Source: Streptomyces sp. NBC_00091
Lineage (GTDB): Bacteria; Actinomycetota; Actinomycetes; Streptomycetales; Streptomycetaceae
Reading direction: 5' to 3'
Assembly (NCBI RefSeq): GCF_026343185.1
Contig: NZ_JAPEMA010000001.1
Span: 5,022,001-5,086,000, forward strand
DNA: 64,000 nt
Shown piece by piece: positions 1 through 9,955 of this stretch. Made by a program: the position numbers and the translations under genes. Numbering within the stretch: position 1 is the first letter of the stretch; every line of letters starts with the position of its first letter. The notes beneath the pieces are model-generated. The model was not told where the DNA came from, did not search any database, and saw only the letters and a list, made by a program, of their open reading frames with translations.

Positions 1-384
1 CTCCTGACCCAGCAGCCTGCGGGTCCGGTACCGGGCGCCGGGGGGATTGTTGGCCACCGCCCGGCCCAGCACCCTGCGGGCCCGGTCCCGGACCTGCGGG
101 ACCCAGTCGGCGCAACGGATCAGGACGAGCGGCAGCGGGGGATTGCGCCACGCGGCGAGCGCGGACGCGCGGATCCGCCCGTCGGGGTCGCACAGGCGGG
201 CCTCGATCCGGGTGCTGCGGAGCGCGGTGTCCGGGTGGGAGCCCAGGCGCCGCACCTCCTGGTCGAAGGCGATCCAGGCTTCCGGCCCGCTCCCGGCGAG
301 GCTCCCGGCGAGGCCGCCCTGCCCGCGCAGGAGCGCCGCCGCCACGGCGCGCCCCCGTTGCGCGTCCTGCCCTGTGCCCCGCAT
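1..384 (-). CDS. HEAT-repeat-like protein, partial (3' end outside window)
   Basis: The reading frame opens with ATG at 384 on the minus strand, preceded by a good ribosome site (GGAGGG, 3 nt upstream), and runs off the left edge of the window. The visible 128 residues contain short helical repeats typical of HEAT or leucine-rich-repeat-variant proteins: aspartate-arginine turns followed by Ala/Leu-rich helices, such as [12 protein letters not shown] and [10 protein letters not shown]. Such repeats normally form protein-binding solenoids. The specific partner cannot be told from this fragment. It is divergent from argG and shares the roughly 165-bp intergenic region with it. The family call is from repeat appearance only and the C-terminus is not visible. 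Confidence 0.6.
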   Translation of the reverse strand, partial: MRGTGQDAQRGRAVAAALLRGQGGLAGSLAGSGPEAWIAFDQEVRRLGSHPDTALRSTRIEARLCDPDGRIRASALAAWRNPPLPLVLIRCADWVPQVRDRARRVLGRAVANNPPGARYRTRRLLGQE

Positions 385-484
385 GTGCCCTCCCCGGATC
401 GCCTTGCCCGCTGATCGTAGGCGGCGGCCCGCGGGCCACGCTCCTGATATCCGGGCTGGTCAGCGGCGTGGCGGGCCGACTCGA

Positions 485-520
485 TTGACGAAACATACGG
501 AGCAATGCATAGTTATGCCT
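485..520 (+). promoter_or_regulatory. argG promoter with overlapping candidate ARG box (ArgR operator)
   Basis: A -35 hexamer TTGACG (485-490) lies 17 bp from a -10-like CATAGT (508-513). The -10 overlaps an A/T-rich partial palindrome, ATGCATAGTTATGC (505-518), in an otherwise GC-rich region. This resembles actinobacterial ARG boxes bound by the arginine repressor ArgR. Placement over the -10 would allow repression by excess arginine. The site is inferred from pattern, not matched to a computed matrix. Confidence 0.5.
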
Positions 521-550
521 GTTCTTGTTTGCACCGTAAGGGAGAGATCC

Positions 551-1744
551 GTGGCCGAGCGCGTCGTACTCGCCTATTCAGGCGGCCTTGACACCTCCGT
601 CGCCATCGGCTGGATCGCCGAGGAGACGGGCGCCGAGGTCATCGCCGTCGCCGTGGACGTCGGCCAGGGCGGCGAGGACCTGGACGTCATCCGCAAGCGC
701 GCTCTCGCCTGCGGCGCCGTCGAGGCCGAGGTCGCCGACGCCAGGAACGAGTTCGCAGAGGAGTACTGCCTCCCGGCCATCAAGGCGAACGCCCTCTACA
801 TGGACCGCTACCCGCTGGTCTCCGCGCTCTCCCGGCCGGCGATCGTCAAGCACCTCGTCGCCGCCGCCCGCAAGCACGACGCCTCGATCGTGGCCCACGG
901 CTGCACCGGCAAGGGCAACGACCAGGTCCGCTTCGAGGCCGGCATCGCCGCCCTCGGCCCCGACCTCACCTGCATCGCCCCGGTCCGCGACTACGCCATG
1001 ACCCGGGACAAGGCGATCGCCTTCGCCGAGAAGGCGGACCTCCCGATCGCCACCACCAAGAAGTCCCCGTACTCCATCGACCAGAACGTCTTCGGGCGCG
1101 CCGTCGAGACGGGCTTCCTGGAGGACATATGGAACGCCCCGATCGAGGACATATACGAGTACACCTCGGACCCGGCCCTCCCGCGCGAGGCCGACGAGGT
1201 CGTCATCTCCTTCGAGGCGGGCGTCCCGGTCGCCATCGACGGCAGGCCCGTCACCGTCCTCCAGGCGATCCAGCAGCTCAACGAGCGGGCCGGAGCCCAG
1301 GGCGTCGGCCGGATCGACATCGTCGAGGACCGCCTCGTCGGCATCAAGTCCCGCGAGGTGTACGAGGCCCCGGGCGCGATCGCGCTGATCACCGCCCACC
1401 AGGAGCTGGAGAACGTCACCGTCGAGCGCGAGCTGGCCCGCTACAAGCGGCAGGTCGAGCAGCGCTGGGGCGAGCTGGTCTACGACGGCCTGTGGTTCTC
1501 CCCGCTCAAGCGGGCCCTGGACGGCTTCATCGACGAGGCCAGCCGGCACGTCACCGGTGACATCCGGATGACCCTGCACGGCGGCCGCGCCGTCGTCACC
1601 GGCCGCAGGTCGGACCGGTCGCTGTACGACTTCAACCTGGCGACCTACGACTCGGGCGACACCTTCGACCAGTCCAAGGCCCAGGGCTTCATCGAGATCT
1701 TCGGCCTCTCCTCGAAGATCGCAGCGCGTCGCGACCTCGCCTGA
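551..1744 (+). CDS. argG: argininosuccinate synthase
   Basis: This enzyme ligates citrulline and aspartate using ATP to form argininosuccinate, the penultimate step of arginine synthesis in the cytoplasm. The 397-residue length is standard for the family. The N-terminal PP-loop AYSGGLDTS (about residues 8-16), the [13 protein letters not shown] stretch and the SPYSIDQN segment are family signatures. GTG 551 is chosen because GGAGAG lies just upstream and the frame upstream has no family resemblance. argH follows 94 bp downstream, so the two steps are probably co-expressed. A candidate ARG box overlaps its promoter. From memory, argG is remote from argH in S. coelicolor, so adjacency is not universal in the genus. 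Confidence 0.96.
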   Translation: MAERVVLAYSGGLDTSVAIGWIAEETGAEVIAVAVDVGQGGEDLDVIRKRALACGAVEAEVADARNEFAEEYCLPAIKANALYMDRYPLVSALSRPAIVKHLVAAARKHDASIVAHGCTGKGNDQVRFEAGIAALGPDLTCIAPVRDYAMTRDKAIAFAEKADLPIATTKKSPYSIDQNVFGRAVETGFLEDIWNAPIEDIYEYTSDPALPREADEVVISFEAGVPVAIDGRPVTVLQAIQQLNERAGAQGVGRIDIVEDRLVGIKSREVYEAPGAIALITAHQELENVTVERELARYKRQVEQRWGELVYDGLWFSPLKRALDGFIDEASRHVTGDIRMTLHGGRAVVTGRRSDRSLYDFNLATYDSGDTFDQSKAQGFIEIFGLSSKIAARRDLA

Positions 1745-1767
1745 ATCGTTTGACGCTGTACCGAGAC

Positions 1768-1805
1768 GGCCTCCCCGCCACCCCCCGCTGGGGGAGGGGA
1801 AGGCC
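1768..1805 (+). terminator. GC-rich hairpin between argG and argH
   Basis: GGCCTCCCC (1768-1776) pairs imperfectly with GGGGAAGGCC (1796-1805), with additional C-run/G-run pairing inside. No U-tract follows. It may attenuate or process the argG-argH transcript rather than end it, because argH follows closely with no obvious promoter of its own. Confidence 0.4.
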
Positions 1806-1826
1806 GCCGCACCACCACCCTCATGA

Positions 1827-3296
<1,470 letters not shown>

Positions 3297-3305
3297 CCGT
3301 CGTGC

Positions 3306-3348
3306 CCGGAGGGGCGGTACGGGCCGCGCGCCCGTACCGCCCCTCCGG
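3306..3348. terminator. Bidirectional intrinsic terminator-type hairpin between argH and the HAD gene
   Basis: A perfect 18-bp stem (3306-3323 with 3331-3348) encloses a 7-nt loop. It lies between convergent genes, argH on plus and the HAD-family gene on minus, so it can serve both transcripts. No U-tract follows, which is common for Streptomyces terminators. Confidence 0.85.
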
Positions 3349-3360
3349 CGTGCGGGGGTG

Positions 3361-3876
3361 TCAGTTGCCGCTCGCCCAGTCGGCCAGGGCGTCGAAATCC
3401 GGCCGGGTCAGGCCGATCCGCTCGTCGACGTACATCAGCAGGGCGTGCGCCGGGTGGCGCTGGTCGACGTACTCGCGGTCCATGGCCGTGATGTCGTCGT
3501 CGATCCAGGCGAAGGGCCGCGCGCCCGCGTACTCGAGGACGTACTGCGTCTTCCAGAAGGTGCCGCGCGGCGCCCGGCCGTGCATCACCGGCCAGTCGAT
3601 GAACGGGAGCCGCGGCAGCCCCAGGTGCGGTCCTATCCAGTCGTTCGCCTCGTCCTTCCAGGTGGTGGCCCAGACGAGCTCGTACGCGTCCGCCAGCGCG
3701 AGCAGCTCCGCGCCGTGGGCGGGATTCAGCCAGACTCTCAGCGGCTTGGCGCTCTCCGCCGCCGTCCAGCCCGTGGGCCGCATCCGGTGGGTCGTGTAGC
3801 CCTCGGGGCGGCGCTGGGCCTGGGCGGCGTAGGGGTTCAGCGGTCCGTCGACGTCGATCAGCAGCAGCGGCTTCAT
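3361..3876 (-). CDS. HAD-like hydrolase-type protein
   Basis: The 171-residue protein starts with MKPLLLIDVDGPLNP, a haloacid-dehalogenase motif I (DxDG) at the extreme N-terminus, and contains a motif IV-like acidic cluster WIDDD around residues 122-126. The middle WATTWKDEANDWIGPHLGL segment is typical of a small actinobacterial HAD subgroup annotated as hypothetical. HAD enzymes hydrolyse phosphoryl groups through the first aspartate; the substrate is unknown here. It is divergent from the tetR-type gene, and the operator palindrome lies 65 bp upstream of its start. Convergent with argH. Confidence 0.75.
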   Translation of the reverse strand: MKPLLLIDVDGPLNPYAAQAQRRPEGYTTHRMRPTGWTAAESAKPLRVWLNPAHGAELLALADAYELVWATTWKDEANDWIGPHLGLPRLPFIDWPVMHGRAPRGTFWKTQYVLEYAGARPFAWIDDDITAMDREYVDQRHPAHALLMYVDERIGLTRPDFDALADWASGN

Positions 3877-3940
3877 GTCCTCAGGGTTCCTCTCGGGCTG
3901 CCCGGTCGGCAGCTGGTTTCTTGGTGGGGGTGCTCGAGCG

Positions 3941-3962
3941 AATGAGACGTCGACGTCTCATT
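3941..3962. promoter_or_regulatory. Perfect 22-bp operator palindrome for the adjacent TetR regulator
   Basis: The two 11-bp halves (AATGAGACGTC and its complement) are perfectly inverted. A third copy of the core half-site GTCTCA occurs at 3975-3980, running into the start codon of the tetR-type gene. A TATGCT -10 element (3968-3973) lies between them. The layout strongly suggests autorepression and co-repression of the downstream efflux gene. Confidence 0.8.
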
Positions 3963-3979
3963 CGGGGTATGCTTGTCTC

Positions 3980-4528
3980 ATGGCCATGGATCGTGACCAG
4001 GTGCTCCGCGACGCGGCGGCCCTGCTCTCCCGCAAATCGACCGCAACGATGGACGAGGTCGCCCGCGCGGCGGGCATCGGCCGCGCGACCCTCCACCGGC
4101 ACTTCGCCGGGCGGGACGCCCTCGTACGGGCCCTCGAAGAGCTCGGCATCCGCGAGTTCGAGGTGGCCTTCGACAACGCCCGCCTCGACGAGGGCACGGC
4201 GGTGGAGGCGCTGCGGCGGCTCGTCGCCCAGGCGGAGCCCAACGCCGAGCTGCTGGCCTTCCTCGTCACCGAGAACCAGCTCTTCGAAGGCGACCAGGTC
4301 AACGAGGGCTGGGCCCGCCTCGACGCCCGCGTGAGCGCGCTCTTCAGGCGCGGCCAGCAGGAGGGCGACATCCGGATCGACCTGAGCCCCGCCTGGCTCA
4401 CCGAGGCCCTCTACGGCCTGATCGGCACCTGCGCCTGGGCCGTCATGGACGGCCGGGTCGCCGCCAAGGACTTCCAGTACATGATCACCGAGTTGCTGCT
4501 CGGTGGCGCAAGACGGAGTGTGGAGTGA
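3980..4528 (+). CDS. TetR-family transcriptional repressor
   Basis: A 182-residue repressor with an N-terminal TetR helix-turn-helix (about residues 8-50): ATMDEVARAAGIGRATLHRHFAGRDALVRAL. The C-terminal part is a ligand-binding helical domain. ATG 3980 is chosen because it sits 6 nt after a -10-like TATGCT and just downstream of a perfect operator palindrome; the mRNA is probably leaderless. Its stop overlaps the start of the efflux gene (ATGA), so the two are translated together. By family logic it represses its own operon until a drug or metabolite binds. The inducer is unknown. Confidence 0.9.
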   Translation: MAMDRDQVLRDAAALLSRKSTATMDEVARAAGIGRATLHRHFAGRDALVRALEELGIREFEVAFDNARLDEGTAVEALRRLVAQAEPNAELLAFLVTENQLFEGDQVNEGWARLDARVSALFRRGQQEGDIRIDLSPAWLTEALYGLIGTCAWAVMDGRVAAKDFQYMITELLLGGARRSVE

Positions 4529-6072
4529 TGAGCCGAACCGTACAGCTGAACCGGCCGACGGGGGCGGAGGGGAAGAGCCGAGGACGCTGGCTGGCGCTCT
4601 CCGTGCTCGTCCTGGCCGTGCTGCTGGTCGCGGTGGACGCCACCGTACTCGGCCTCGCCACCCCCTCCCTCAGCGAGGACCTCAAGCCGTCCGGCACCCA
4701 GCTGCTGTGGATCGGCGACATCTACTCCTTCGTCATCGCCGGCCTGCTCGTCTCCATGGGCTCCCTCGGCGACCGCATCGGCCGCAAGAAGCTGCTGCTG
4801 CTCGGCGCCACCGCCTTCGGCGCCGTGTCCGTCCTGAACGCCTACGCGACCAGCCCCGAGATGATGATCGTGGCCCGGGCGCTGCTCGGCGTGGCCGGCG
4901 CGACCCTGATGCCGTCCACCCTCGCGCTGATCCGCAACATCTTCCACGACCCCCGCGAGCGCAGCCTCGCCATCGGCATCTGGGGCGCCACCGCCTCGGC
5001 CGGCGCGGCCGTCGGACCGGTCGTCGGCGGAGCCCTGCTCCAGCACTTCTGGTGGGGCTCGGTCTTCCTCATCAACCTGCCCGTGATGATCGCCCTGGTC
5101 CTCGTCGGCATCAAGCTGCTGCCCGAATCCAAGAACCCGGTCGCCGGCCCCTGGGACCTCTTCAGCGTCGCGCTCTCCCTGACCGGTGTCATCGGCGTGG
5201 TCTACGCCGTCAAGGACGTCGCCACCCACGGCCCGAGCTGGGGCGTCTGGGCCGCCGCCGTGACCGGCTCCGCGTGCCTGTACGCCTTCGTCCGCCGCCA
5301 GTTCACCCTGACCTCCCCGCTGCTCGACATGCGGCTCTTCAAGCACCGCGGCTTCTCCGGCGCGGTCCTCGCCGACCTGCTGACCGTGTTCGGCCTCTCC
5401 GGACTGGTCTTCTTCCTCTCCCAGTTCCTCCAGCTGGTGCAGGGCCGCGACCCCCTGGAGGCGGGCCTCGCCGAACTGCCCGCCGCCATCGGCGCGGTCG
5501 CCACCGGCCTGCTCGCGGGCCGCTACGCCCGCCGGTACTCGGTACGCGGCATCGTGGCCGGCGGCCTCGCGGCCATCGGCCTGGCCCTGGCCGTCCTCAC
5601 CGTGATCCACAAGGAGACCGGCTACCCGCTGCTCGGCGCGGCCCTGCTCGTCGTCGGCCTGGGCGCGGGCTTCTCCTTCACCGTCACCGCCGACGTGATC
5701 CTCTCCAGCGTGCCCAAGGAACAGGCCGGTTCGGCCTCGGCCGTCTCCGAGACCGCGTACGAACTGGGCGCCGCGCTCGGCATCGCCCTGCTCGGCTCCA
5801 TCGTGACCGGCGTCTACCAGGGCTTCACCGCCCCGGCGACGGTCCCCGGCCCGGTCGCCGACGCGGCACACGAATCCCTCGGCGGCGCCGTCGAGGCGGC
5901 CAGGGTCCTGGACCCGCAGACCGCCTCGCAGATGGTCGGCGCGGCCCAGGAGGCCTTCGTGGACGGGCTGCGGCTCGCCTCCGGCGTCGGCGCGGCCGTC
6001 CTGCTGGCCACCGCCGCCGCGGCCTGGTTCCTGCTGAAGGGGCAGGAGCTCCAGGACGGCGTCGAGCACTGA
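4528..6072 (+). CDS. MFS drug:H+ antiporter, DHA2 (EmrB/QacA-type, 14 TM)
   Basis: A 514-residue membrane transporter that probably exports cationic or hydrophobic toxic compounds using the proton gradient. The motif A-like loop GSLGDRIGRKKLLLLG (about residues 74-89), LDxDATVxG-type motif D1 (AVDATVLGLATPSL, TM1), and motif C-like GPVVGGALLQ are those of the 14-segment QacA/EmrB branch. The length fits 14 membrane spans. The start ATG 4528 overlaps the stop of the tetR-type gene by one base; GTG 4525 is an alternative. Regulation by the neighbouring TetR protein through the 3941-3962 palindrome is inferred. The substrate cannot be read from sequence. Confidence 0.9.
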   Translation: MSRTVQLNRPTGAEGKSRGRWLALSVLVLAVLLVAVDATVLGLATPSLSEDLKPSGTQLLWIGDIYSFVIAGLLVSMGSLGDRIGRKKLLLLGATAFGAVSVLNAYATSPEMMIVARALLGVAGATLMPSTLALIRNIFHDPRERSLAIGIWGATASAGAAVGPVVGGALLQHFWWGSVFLINLPVMIALVLVGIKLLPESKNPVAGPWDLFSVALSLTGVIGVVYAVKDVATHGPSWGVWAAAVTGSACLYAFVRRQFTLTSPLLDMRLFKHRGFSGAVLADLLTVFGLSGLVFFLSQFLQLVQGRDPLEAGLAELPAAIGAVATGLLAGRYARRYSVRGIVAGGLAAIGLALAVLTVIHKETGYPLLGAALLVVGLGAGFSFTVTADVILSSVPKEQAGSASAVSETAYELGAALGIALLGSIVTGVYQGFTAPATVPGPVADAAHESLGGAVEAARVLDPQTASQMVGAAQEAFVDGLRLASGVGAAVLLATAAAAWFLLKGQELQDGVEH

Positions 6073-6104
6073 CGTCCCGCCAGGGCAGGGCATCCCGGCC
6101 GGAG

Positions 6105-6134
6105 TTGACAGTCCGTCGGAACCCGGGACACCAT
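6105..6134 (+). promoter_or_regulatory. Consensus -35 promoter for the 6142 gene, leaderless
   Basis: A perfect TTGACA (6105-6110) is followed after 18 bp by CACCAT (6129-6134). The ATG at 6142 is only 7 nt beyond the -10-like hexamer, with no ribosome site between, so transcription probably starts at the start codon. Confidence 0.55.
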
Positions 6135-6141
6135 CCCCGCG

Positions 6142-7629
6142 ATGGAGATCAACGACCTGACCCCGGCCGAGCGCCGCGTATGGGAAGCCTTCCCGCGCGG
6201 TGAGGGCGTCGACTTCCGGGCGGATCCCGACGAGACCGGCGCCGGCGGCGAGTCCTGGGGCCCCGAGCGGACCCTGCGCGGCGAGGTGCTCACCGCCCTG
6301 CTGCTGAGCGGGCCCAATGCCGAAAGGCAGGTCGCCGGGCTCAACATCAGGGGCGCCCGGATCACCGGCAGACTGAACCTCAGGTACGCCGTCGTCGAGC
6401 ACCCGATCCGGCTGCGGTCCTGTTGGTTCGAGCGCAAACCCCTGCTCCACGGGGCGCAGCTGCGGTACTTCGTGGTCAACGACTCGACGCTGCCGGGGCT
6501 GAACGCCGACTTCGTCAGCGTCGACGTCGCGCTCAAACTGTCCTGCTGCCGCATCACCGGTCCGGTCCGGCTCGCCGGGGCCCGGATAGCCGGCGGCCTC
6601 TTCCTGCGCCGGGCGGTCATCGGCACGCCCCCCACCGCGGGGGAGCCCGCGGAAGAGACCGCGCAGCCCCTGCTCCAGATCAACCACGCCGACATCGGCA
6701 CCGACATCATCGCCATGGACCTCACGGTCCACGGCCAGACCCGGATCAACGGCACCACCGTCGCCGGCCAGGTCAACCTCAACGACGCCCGTCTGCTGGC
6801 CCCCGGTGGCATCGCACTGCACGCCGAGAACCTGACCGTCGGCACCGACCTGCGGGGCCACCGGCTGGAGGCCGAGGGCATGTTCAACCTCACGGGCTCC
6901 CGCATACCGGGCCAGCTCTACCTCGGCCGCGCCGCCTTCAGCAACCCCGGCGGGGTCGCCCTGCGCGCCTCGAGCTGTGTCGTCGGCGAGGTGTGGCTGA
7001 GCTCCTGCGAAACGATCCGGGGCGTGGTGAGCATGCGCCGCTCCCAGTTCGACCTGCTGCACATGCCGCCGGAGACCTGGCCGGCGCAGATCCGCATCGA
7101 CGGCCTCACCTACCGCACCCTCGCCCCCCACCTGCCCGCCGAGGAGCGGCTGCCCGCCCTGGAGCGGGAGGAGTCGGGCTACCTCCCGTACGCCTACGAA
7201 CAGCTCGCCGCCGCCTACCGCACGGCCGGCGACGAGGCGGGCGCGCGCAGCGTCCAGCTGGCCAAGCTGCGCCGCCACCGGCGCACCCAGCCCCGCCACT
7301 CCCGCCTCTGGGGGCTGCTCCAGGACGCCACCGTCGGCTACGGCTTCCGGCCGCTGCGCGCGGCGGGCTGGCTGCTGGCGCTGCTGCTGACCGGCTGGAT
7401 CGCGTACGGTCTGCGGCCGCCCCGCCCGATCAAGGCGGGGGAGGCGCCCGACTTCAACCCGGTCTTCTACACCCTCGACCTGATGCTGCCGATCATCGGC
7501 TTCGGCCAGGAGACGGCCTTCGCGCCGAGCGGCTGGTACCAGTGGCTGTCGTACCTGCTGATCGTGACCGGCTGGGTCCTCGCCACCACGACGGCGGCGG
7601 GCGTCAGCCGGGCACTCCAGCGGCAGTAG
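6142..7629 (+). CDS. Beta-helix-like (pentapeptide/bactofilin-type repeat) protein with C-terminal membrane anchor
   Basis: A 495-residue protein. Residues about 55-330 are built from short repeats of the form I-x-G-x-[LV]-[NRD]-L (ITGRLNLRYA, ITGPVRLAGA, VAGQVNLNDA, IPGQLYLGRA) that predict a right-handed beta-helix-like surface. A helical stretch with Arg-rich ATLRRHRRTQ-like character follows, then two hydrophobic segments (AAGWLLALLLTGWIAYGL and YLLIVTGWVLATTTAAG) near the C-terminus. Similar Streptomyces proteins are often labelled membrane-associated oxidoreductase, but no redox motif or cofactor site is visible, so I do not assign an enzyme activity. A scaffold or binding role is plausible. 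Its stop codon lies two bases upstream of the TA duplication of the MITE-like element. Confidence 0.7.
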   Translation: MEINDLTPAERRVWEAFPRGEGVDFRADPDETGAGGESWGPERTLRGEVLTALLLSGPNAERQVAGLNIRGARITGRLNLRYAVVEHPIRLRSCWFERKPLLHGAQLRYFVVNDSTLPGLNADFVSVDVALKLSCCRITGPVRLAGARIAGGLFLRRAVIGTPPTAGEPAEETAQPLLQINHADIGTDIIAMDLTVHGQTRINGTTVAGQVNLNDARLLAPGGIALHAENLTVGTDLRGHRLEAEGMFNLTGSRIPGQLYLGRAAFSNPGGVALRASSCVVGEVWLSSCETIRGVVSMRRSQFDLLHMPPETWPAQIRIDGLTYRTLAPHLPAEERLPALEREESGYLPYAYEQLAAAYRTAGDEAGARSVQLAKLRRHRRTQPRHSRLWGLLQDATVGYGFRPLRAAGWLLALLLTGWIAYGLRPPRPIKAGEAPDFNPVFYTLDLMLPIIGFGQETAFAPSGWYQWLSYLLIVTGWVLATTTAAGVSRALQRQ

Positions 7630-7630
7630 C

Positions 7631-7793
7631 TAGTGCTGTGACCGGCAAGGTTCACCGGGTCGCCACGCCCGGCACGGCACCTCACTGCGTTGTCGGACCG
7701 CGCAAGTACGTCCAGTACGAGCCGCGGCCCTCCGCCTTGCGATGCACCGCACCGGACGCCGCGCCCCGGCAAACCTTTCCGGCCACAGCACTA
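7631..7793. mobile_element. MITE-like element copy 1 (159 bp plus TA target duplication)
   Basis: The element (7633-7791) is flanked by TA on both sides and has imperfect terminal inverted repeats of about 20 bp: left GTGCTGTGACCGGCAAGGTT, right complement GTGCTGTGGCCGGAAAGGTT. A copy of exactly the same length lies at 31415-31573 with about six differences, all near the left end. No transposase frame is present. TA duplication and small size fit a non-autonomous Tc1/mariner-IS630-type miniature element. It lies between convergent genes, and its right end supplies the TAG stop of the plsC-like gene. Confidence 0.8.
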
Positions 7794-8540
7794 GGCGGCC
7801 TTCGCCTTGGTGGCGTACATGTCCACGTACTCCTGGCCCGACAGCCGCATGACCTCGGCCATCACCGAGTCGGTGACGGCGCGCAGCACGTAGCGGTCGC
7901 GGTCCATGCCCTCGTAGCGGGAGAACTCCATCGGCTCGCCGAAACGGACGGTGACCCGGCCCGGGCGCGGCATGCCGGCGCCGCCGGGCTGGAGCTTGTC
8001 CGTGCCGATCATCGCGAAGGGGACCACCGGAGCGCCGGTCATCAGCGTGAGGCGGGCGATACCGGTACGGCCGCGGTAGAGCCGGCCGTCGGGGGAGCGG
8101 GTGCCCTCGGGGTAGATCCCGAAGATCTTGCCCTCCTCGAGGATCCGGCGGCCCGTCATCAGCGCCGCGACCCCGCCGTTCGCACCGTCCCGGTCCACCG
8201 GGATCATTCCGGCGCCGGTGAAGAACCACGCCATCAGACGACCCTTGAGGCCCTTGCCCGTCACGTACTCGTCCTTGCCGATGAAGTGGACCGTACGGTC
8301 ACAGACCAGCGGAAGGATCATCGAGTCGATGAAGGTGAGGTGATTGCCCGCCAGGATCACCGGACCGGTGCCCGGAATGTTCTCCAGCCCCTCGACCTTG
8401 GTGCGGAACATCAGGCGCATGACCGGTCCGACAGTGGCTTTGATGAGCGCGGTACGGAACAACGTGAGCCCTCCGGCATCGAAAAGCGGCTTTCGCACCA
8501 CACGGCGGTAGTGCAGGTGAGGACGATACTCGTGGGTCAC
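7791..8540 (-). CDS. 1-acyl-sn-glycerol-3-phosphate acyltransferase (PlsC-like)
   Basis: It should transfer an acyl chain to lysophosphatidic acid or a related glycerolipid at the inner membrane face. The 249-residue frame has the acyltransferase block I with a catalytic His replaced in context NHLTFIDS (H-x4-D, about residues 65-72), block III YPEGTRSPDGRLYRGRTGIARL, and block IV VVPFAMIG. GTG 8540 is my start choice; an upstream ATG would add about 23 residues, and a downstream start nearer VVRKPLF is possible. The stop codon TAG is formed by the end of the MITE-like element. It is divergent from the glycerophosphodiesterase gene, another glycerolipid enzyme. Confidence 0.85.
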   Translation of the reverse strand: MTHEYRPHLHYRRVVRKPLFDAGGLTLFRTALIKATVGPVMRLMFRTKVEGLENIPGTGPVILAGNHLTFIDSMILPLVCDRTVHFIGKDEYVTGKGLKGRLMAWFFTGAGMIPVDRDGANGGVAALMTGRRILEEGKIFGIYPEGTRSPDGRLYRGRTGIARLTLMTGAPVVPFAMIGTDKLQPGGAGMPRPGRVTVRFGEPMEFSRYEGMDRDRYVLRAVTDSVMAEVMRLSGQEYVDMYATKAKAA

Positions 8541-8721
8541 CCCTGATCGCACATCGGGTTCACGCGGTGGATACGCAGTGTTGACACACGTTTCCGCCAT
8601 GTTCCGGCGGAGCCCACCCCCGCGCCATCCGCCCTTGCCTACCATCGGCACGCCGATCCGGGCCGCACGCCCCGGAGATCCCGGGGGCCGCGGGCCCGTT
8701 TCAGAATCAGGAGAGGCACTC

Positions 8722-9882
8722 ATGACGCAGGGTGGGGCAGCGCGGCGAACGGTGCTCGGAGCGGCCGTGCTGGCGGCCGGAACCGGCATCACCGGACTGG
8801 CGGCGGGAACCGCCTCCGCCGCCGAGGGCGGGCACGGCGAGGGCGGCTACCGGGACCTCCCCGTCCCGCTGGTGATCGGCCACCGCGGCGCCAGCGGCTA
8901 CCGCCCCGAACACACCCTCGGCTCCTACCAGCTGGCCCTCGACCTGGGTGCCGACGTCATCGAGCAGGACCTCGTCCCCACCAAGGACGGCCATCTCGTG
9001 TGCCGCCACGAGAACGAGATCGGCGGCACCACCGACGTCGCCGACCACCCCGAGTTCGCCGCCCGGCGCACGACCAAGACGATCGACGGGGTCTCCGTCA
9101 CGGGCTGGTTCACCGAGGACTTCACCCTCGCCGAGCTGAAGACCCTGCGCGCGAAGGAACGTATCCCCGCCGTCCGCCAGCGCAACACGCTCTACGACGG
9201 CCACTGGGCCGTCCCCACCTTCGAAGAGGTGCTGCGCTGGGCCAACCGCGAGGGCCGGCTGCGCGACAAGCGGATCTGGCTGCACGTGGAGACCAAGCAC
9301 CCCAGCTACTTCCGGGGACTGGGCCTGGGTCTGGAGGAGCCCCTCGCCAAGCTGCTGCGCCGCTACGGGCGCGACGGCCACGATGCCGCCGTCTTCCTCC
9401 AGTCCTTCGAGCCCTCCAGCATCCAGCGGCTCTCCCGCCTGGTGTCCGCCCCGCGGGTGGTGCTGCTCTCCGCGGCGAACACCCGGCCCTGGGACTTCGA
9501 GGTGGCCAAGGACCCCCGTACCGTCGCGGACCTGGTCAAGCCCGAGGGACTGAAGTGGATCGCCGGCTTCGCCCAGGGCATCGGCCCCACCCTCGACCTC
9601 ATCGTCCCGCGCGACGCGGCCGGCAAGCTCGCCGCTCCCACCACCCTCGTACGCGACGCCCACGCCCGGGGCCTGGTCCTGCACCCCTATACGGCGCGCA
9701 ACGAGAACAGCTTCCTGCCGGCCGAGTACCGCAAGGGCACCGACCCGGCCGCCTACGGCGACGCCTTCGGCGCCTTCAAGAAGTACTTCGAACTGGGCGT
9801 CGACGGCATCTTCACCGACAACCCGGACACCGGACTGCTCGCCGCCGAGGCCTTCCGCCCCGGCCGCGGCGTCAACCGCTAG
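8722..9882 (+). CDS. Secreted glycerophosphodiester phosphodiesterase (GDPD)
   Basis: It hydrolyses glycerophosphodiesters to glycerol-3-phosphate and an alcohol outside the cell. The 386-residue protein begins with a twin-arginine-like signal (GGAARRTVLGAAVLAAGTG) ending near ASAAEG. The mature part carries the GDPD signature IGHRGASGYRPEHTLGSY with catalytic histidine, then ADVIEQDL, the second histidine in LVCRHENEI, and the C-terminal GVDGIFTDNPDTGL. Residues of the metal site (E in PEHT, E and D in IEQD, E in HVETKH) are present. ATG 8722 follows CAGGAGAGG. The RR motif suggests Tat export, though a Sec route cannot be excluded. Confidence 0.92.
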   Translation: MTQGGAARRTVLGAAVLAAGTGITGLAAGTASAAEGGHGEGGYRDLPVPLVIGHRGASGYRPEHTLGSYQLALDLGADVIEQDLVPTKDGHLVCRHENEIGGTTDVADHPEFAARRTTKTIDGVSVTGWFTEDFTLAELKTLRAKERIPAVRQRNTLYDGHWAVPTFEEVLRWANREGRLRDKRIWLHVETKHPSYFRGLGLGLEEPLAKLLRRYGRDGHDAAVFLQSFEPSSIQRLSRLVSAPRVVLLSAANTRPWDFEVAKDPRTVADLVKPEGLKWIAGFAQGIGPTLDLIVPRDAAGKLAAPTTLVRDAHARGLVLHPYTARNENSFLPAEYRKGTDPAAYGDAFGAFKKYFELGVDGIFTDNPDTGLLAAEAFRPGRGVNR

Positions 9883-9955
9883 ACCCCGCACCCCGTACGG
9901 GTGGGCCGGGCCCGGCGGGGAAACCGCCCGGCCCGCCGCCCGCGTCCCGCCCGGC

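Noticed and set aside
7633..7791. Small protein-coding frames inside the MITE-like elements
   Set aside because: Frames are short, differ between the two copies only by substitutions that look neutral, and have no ribosome site.
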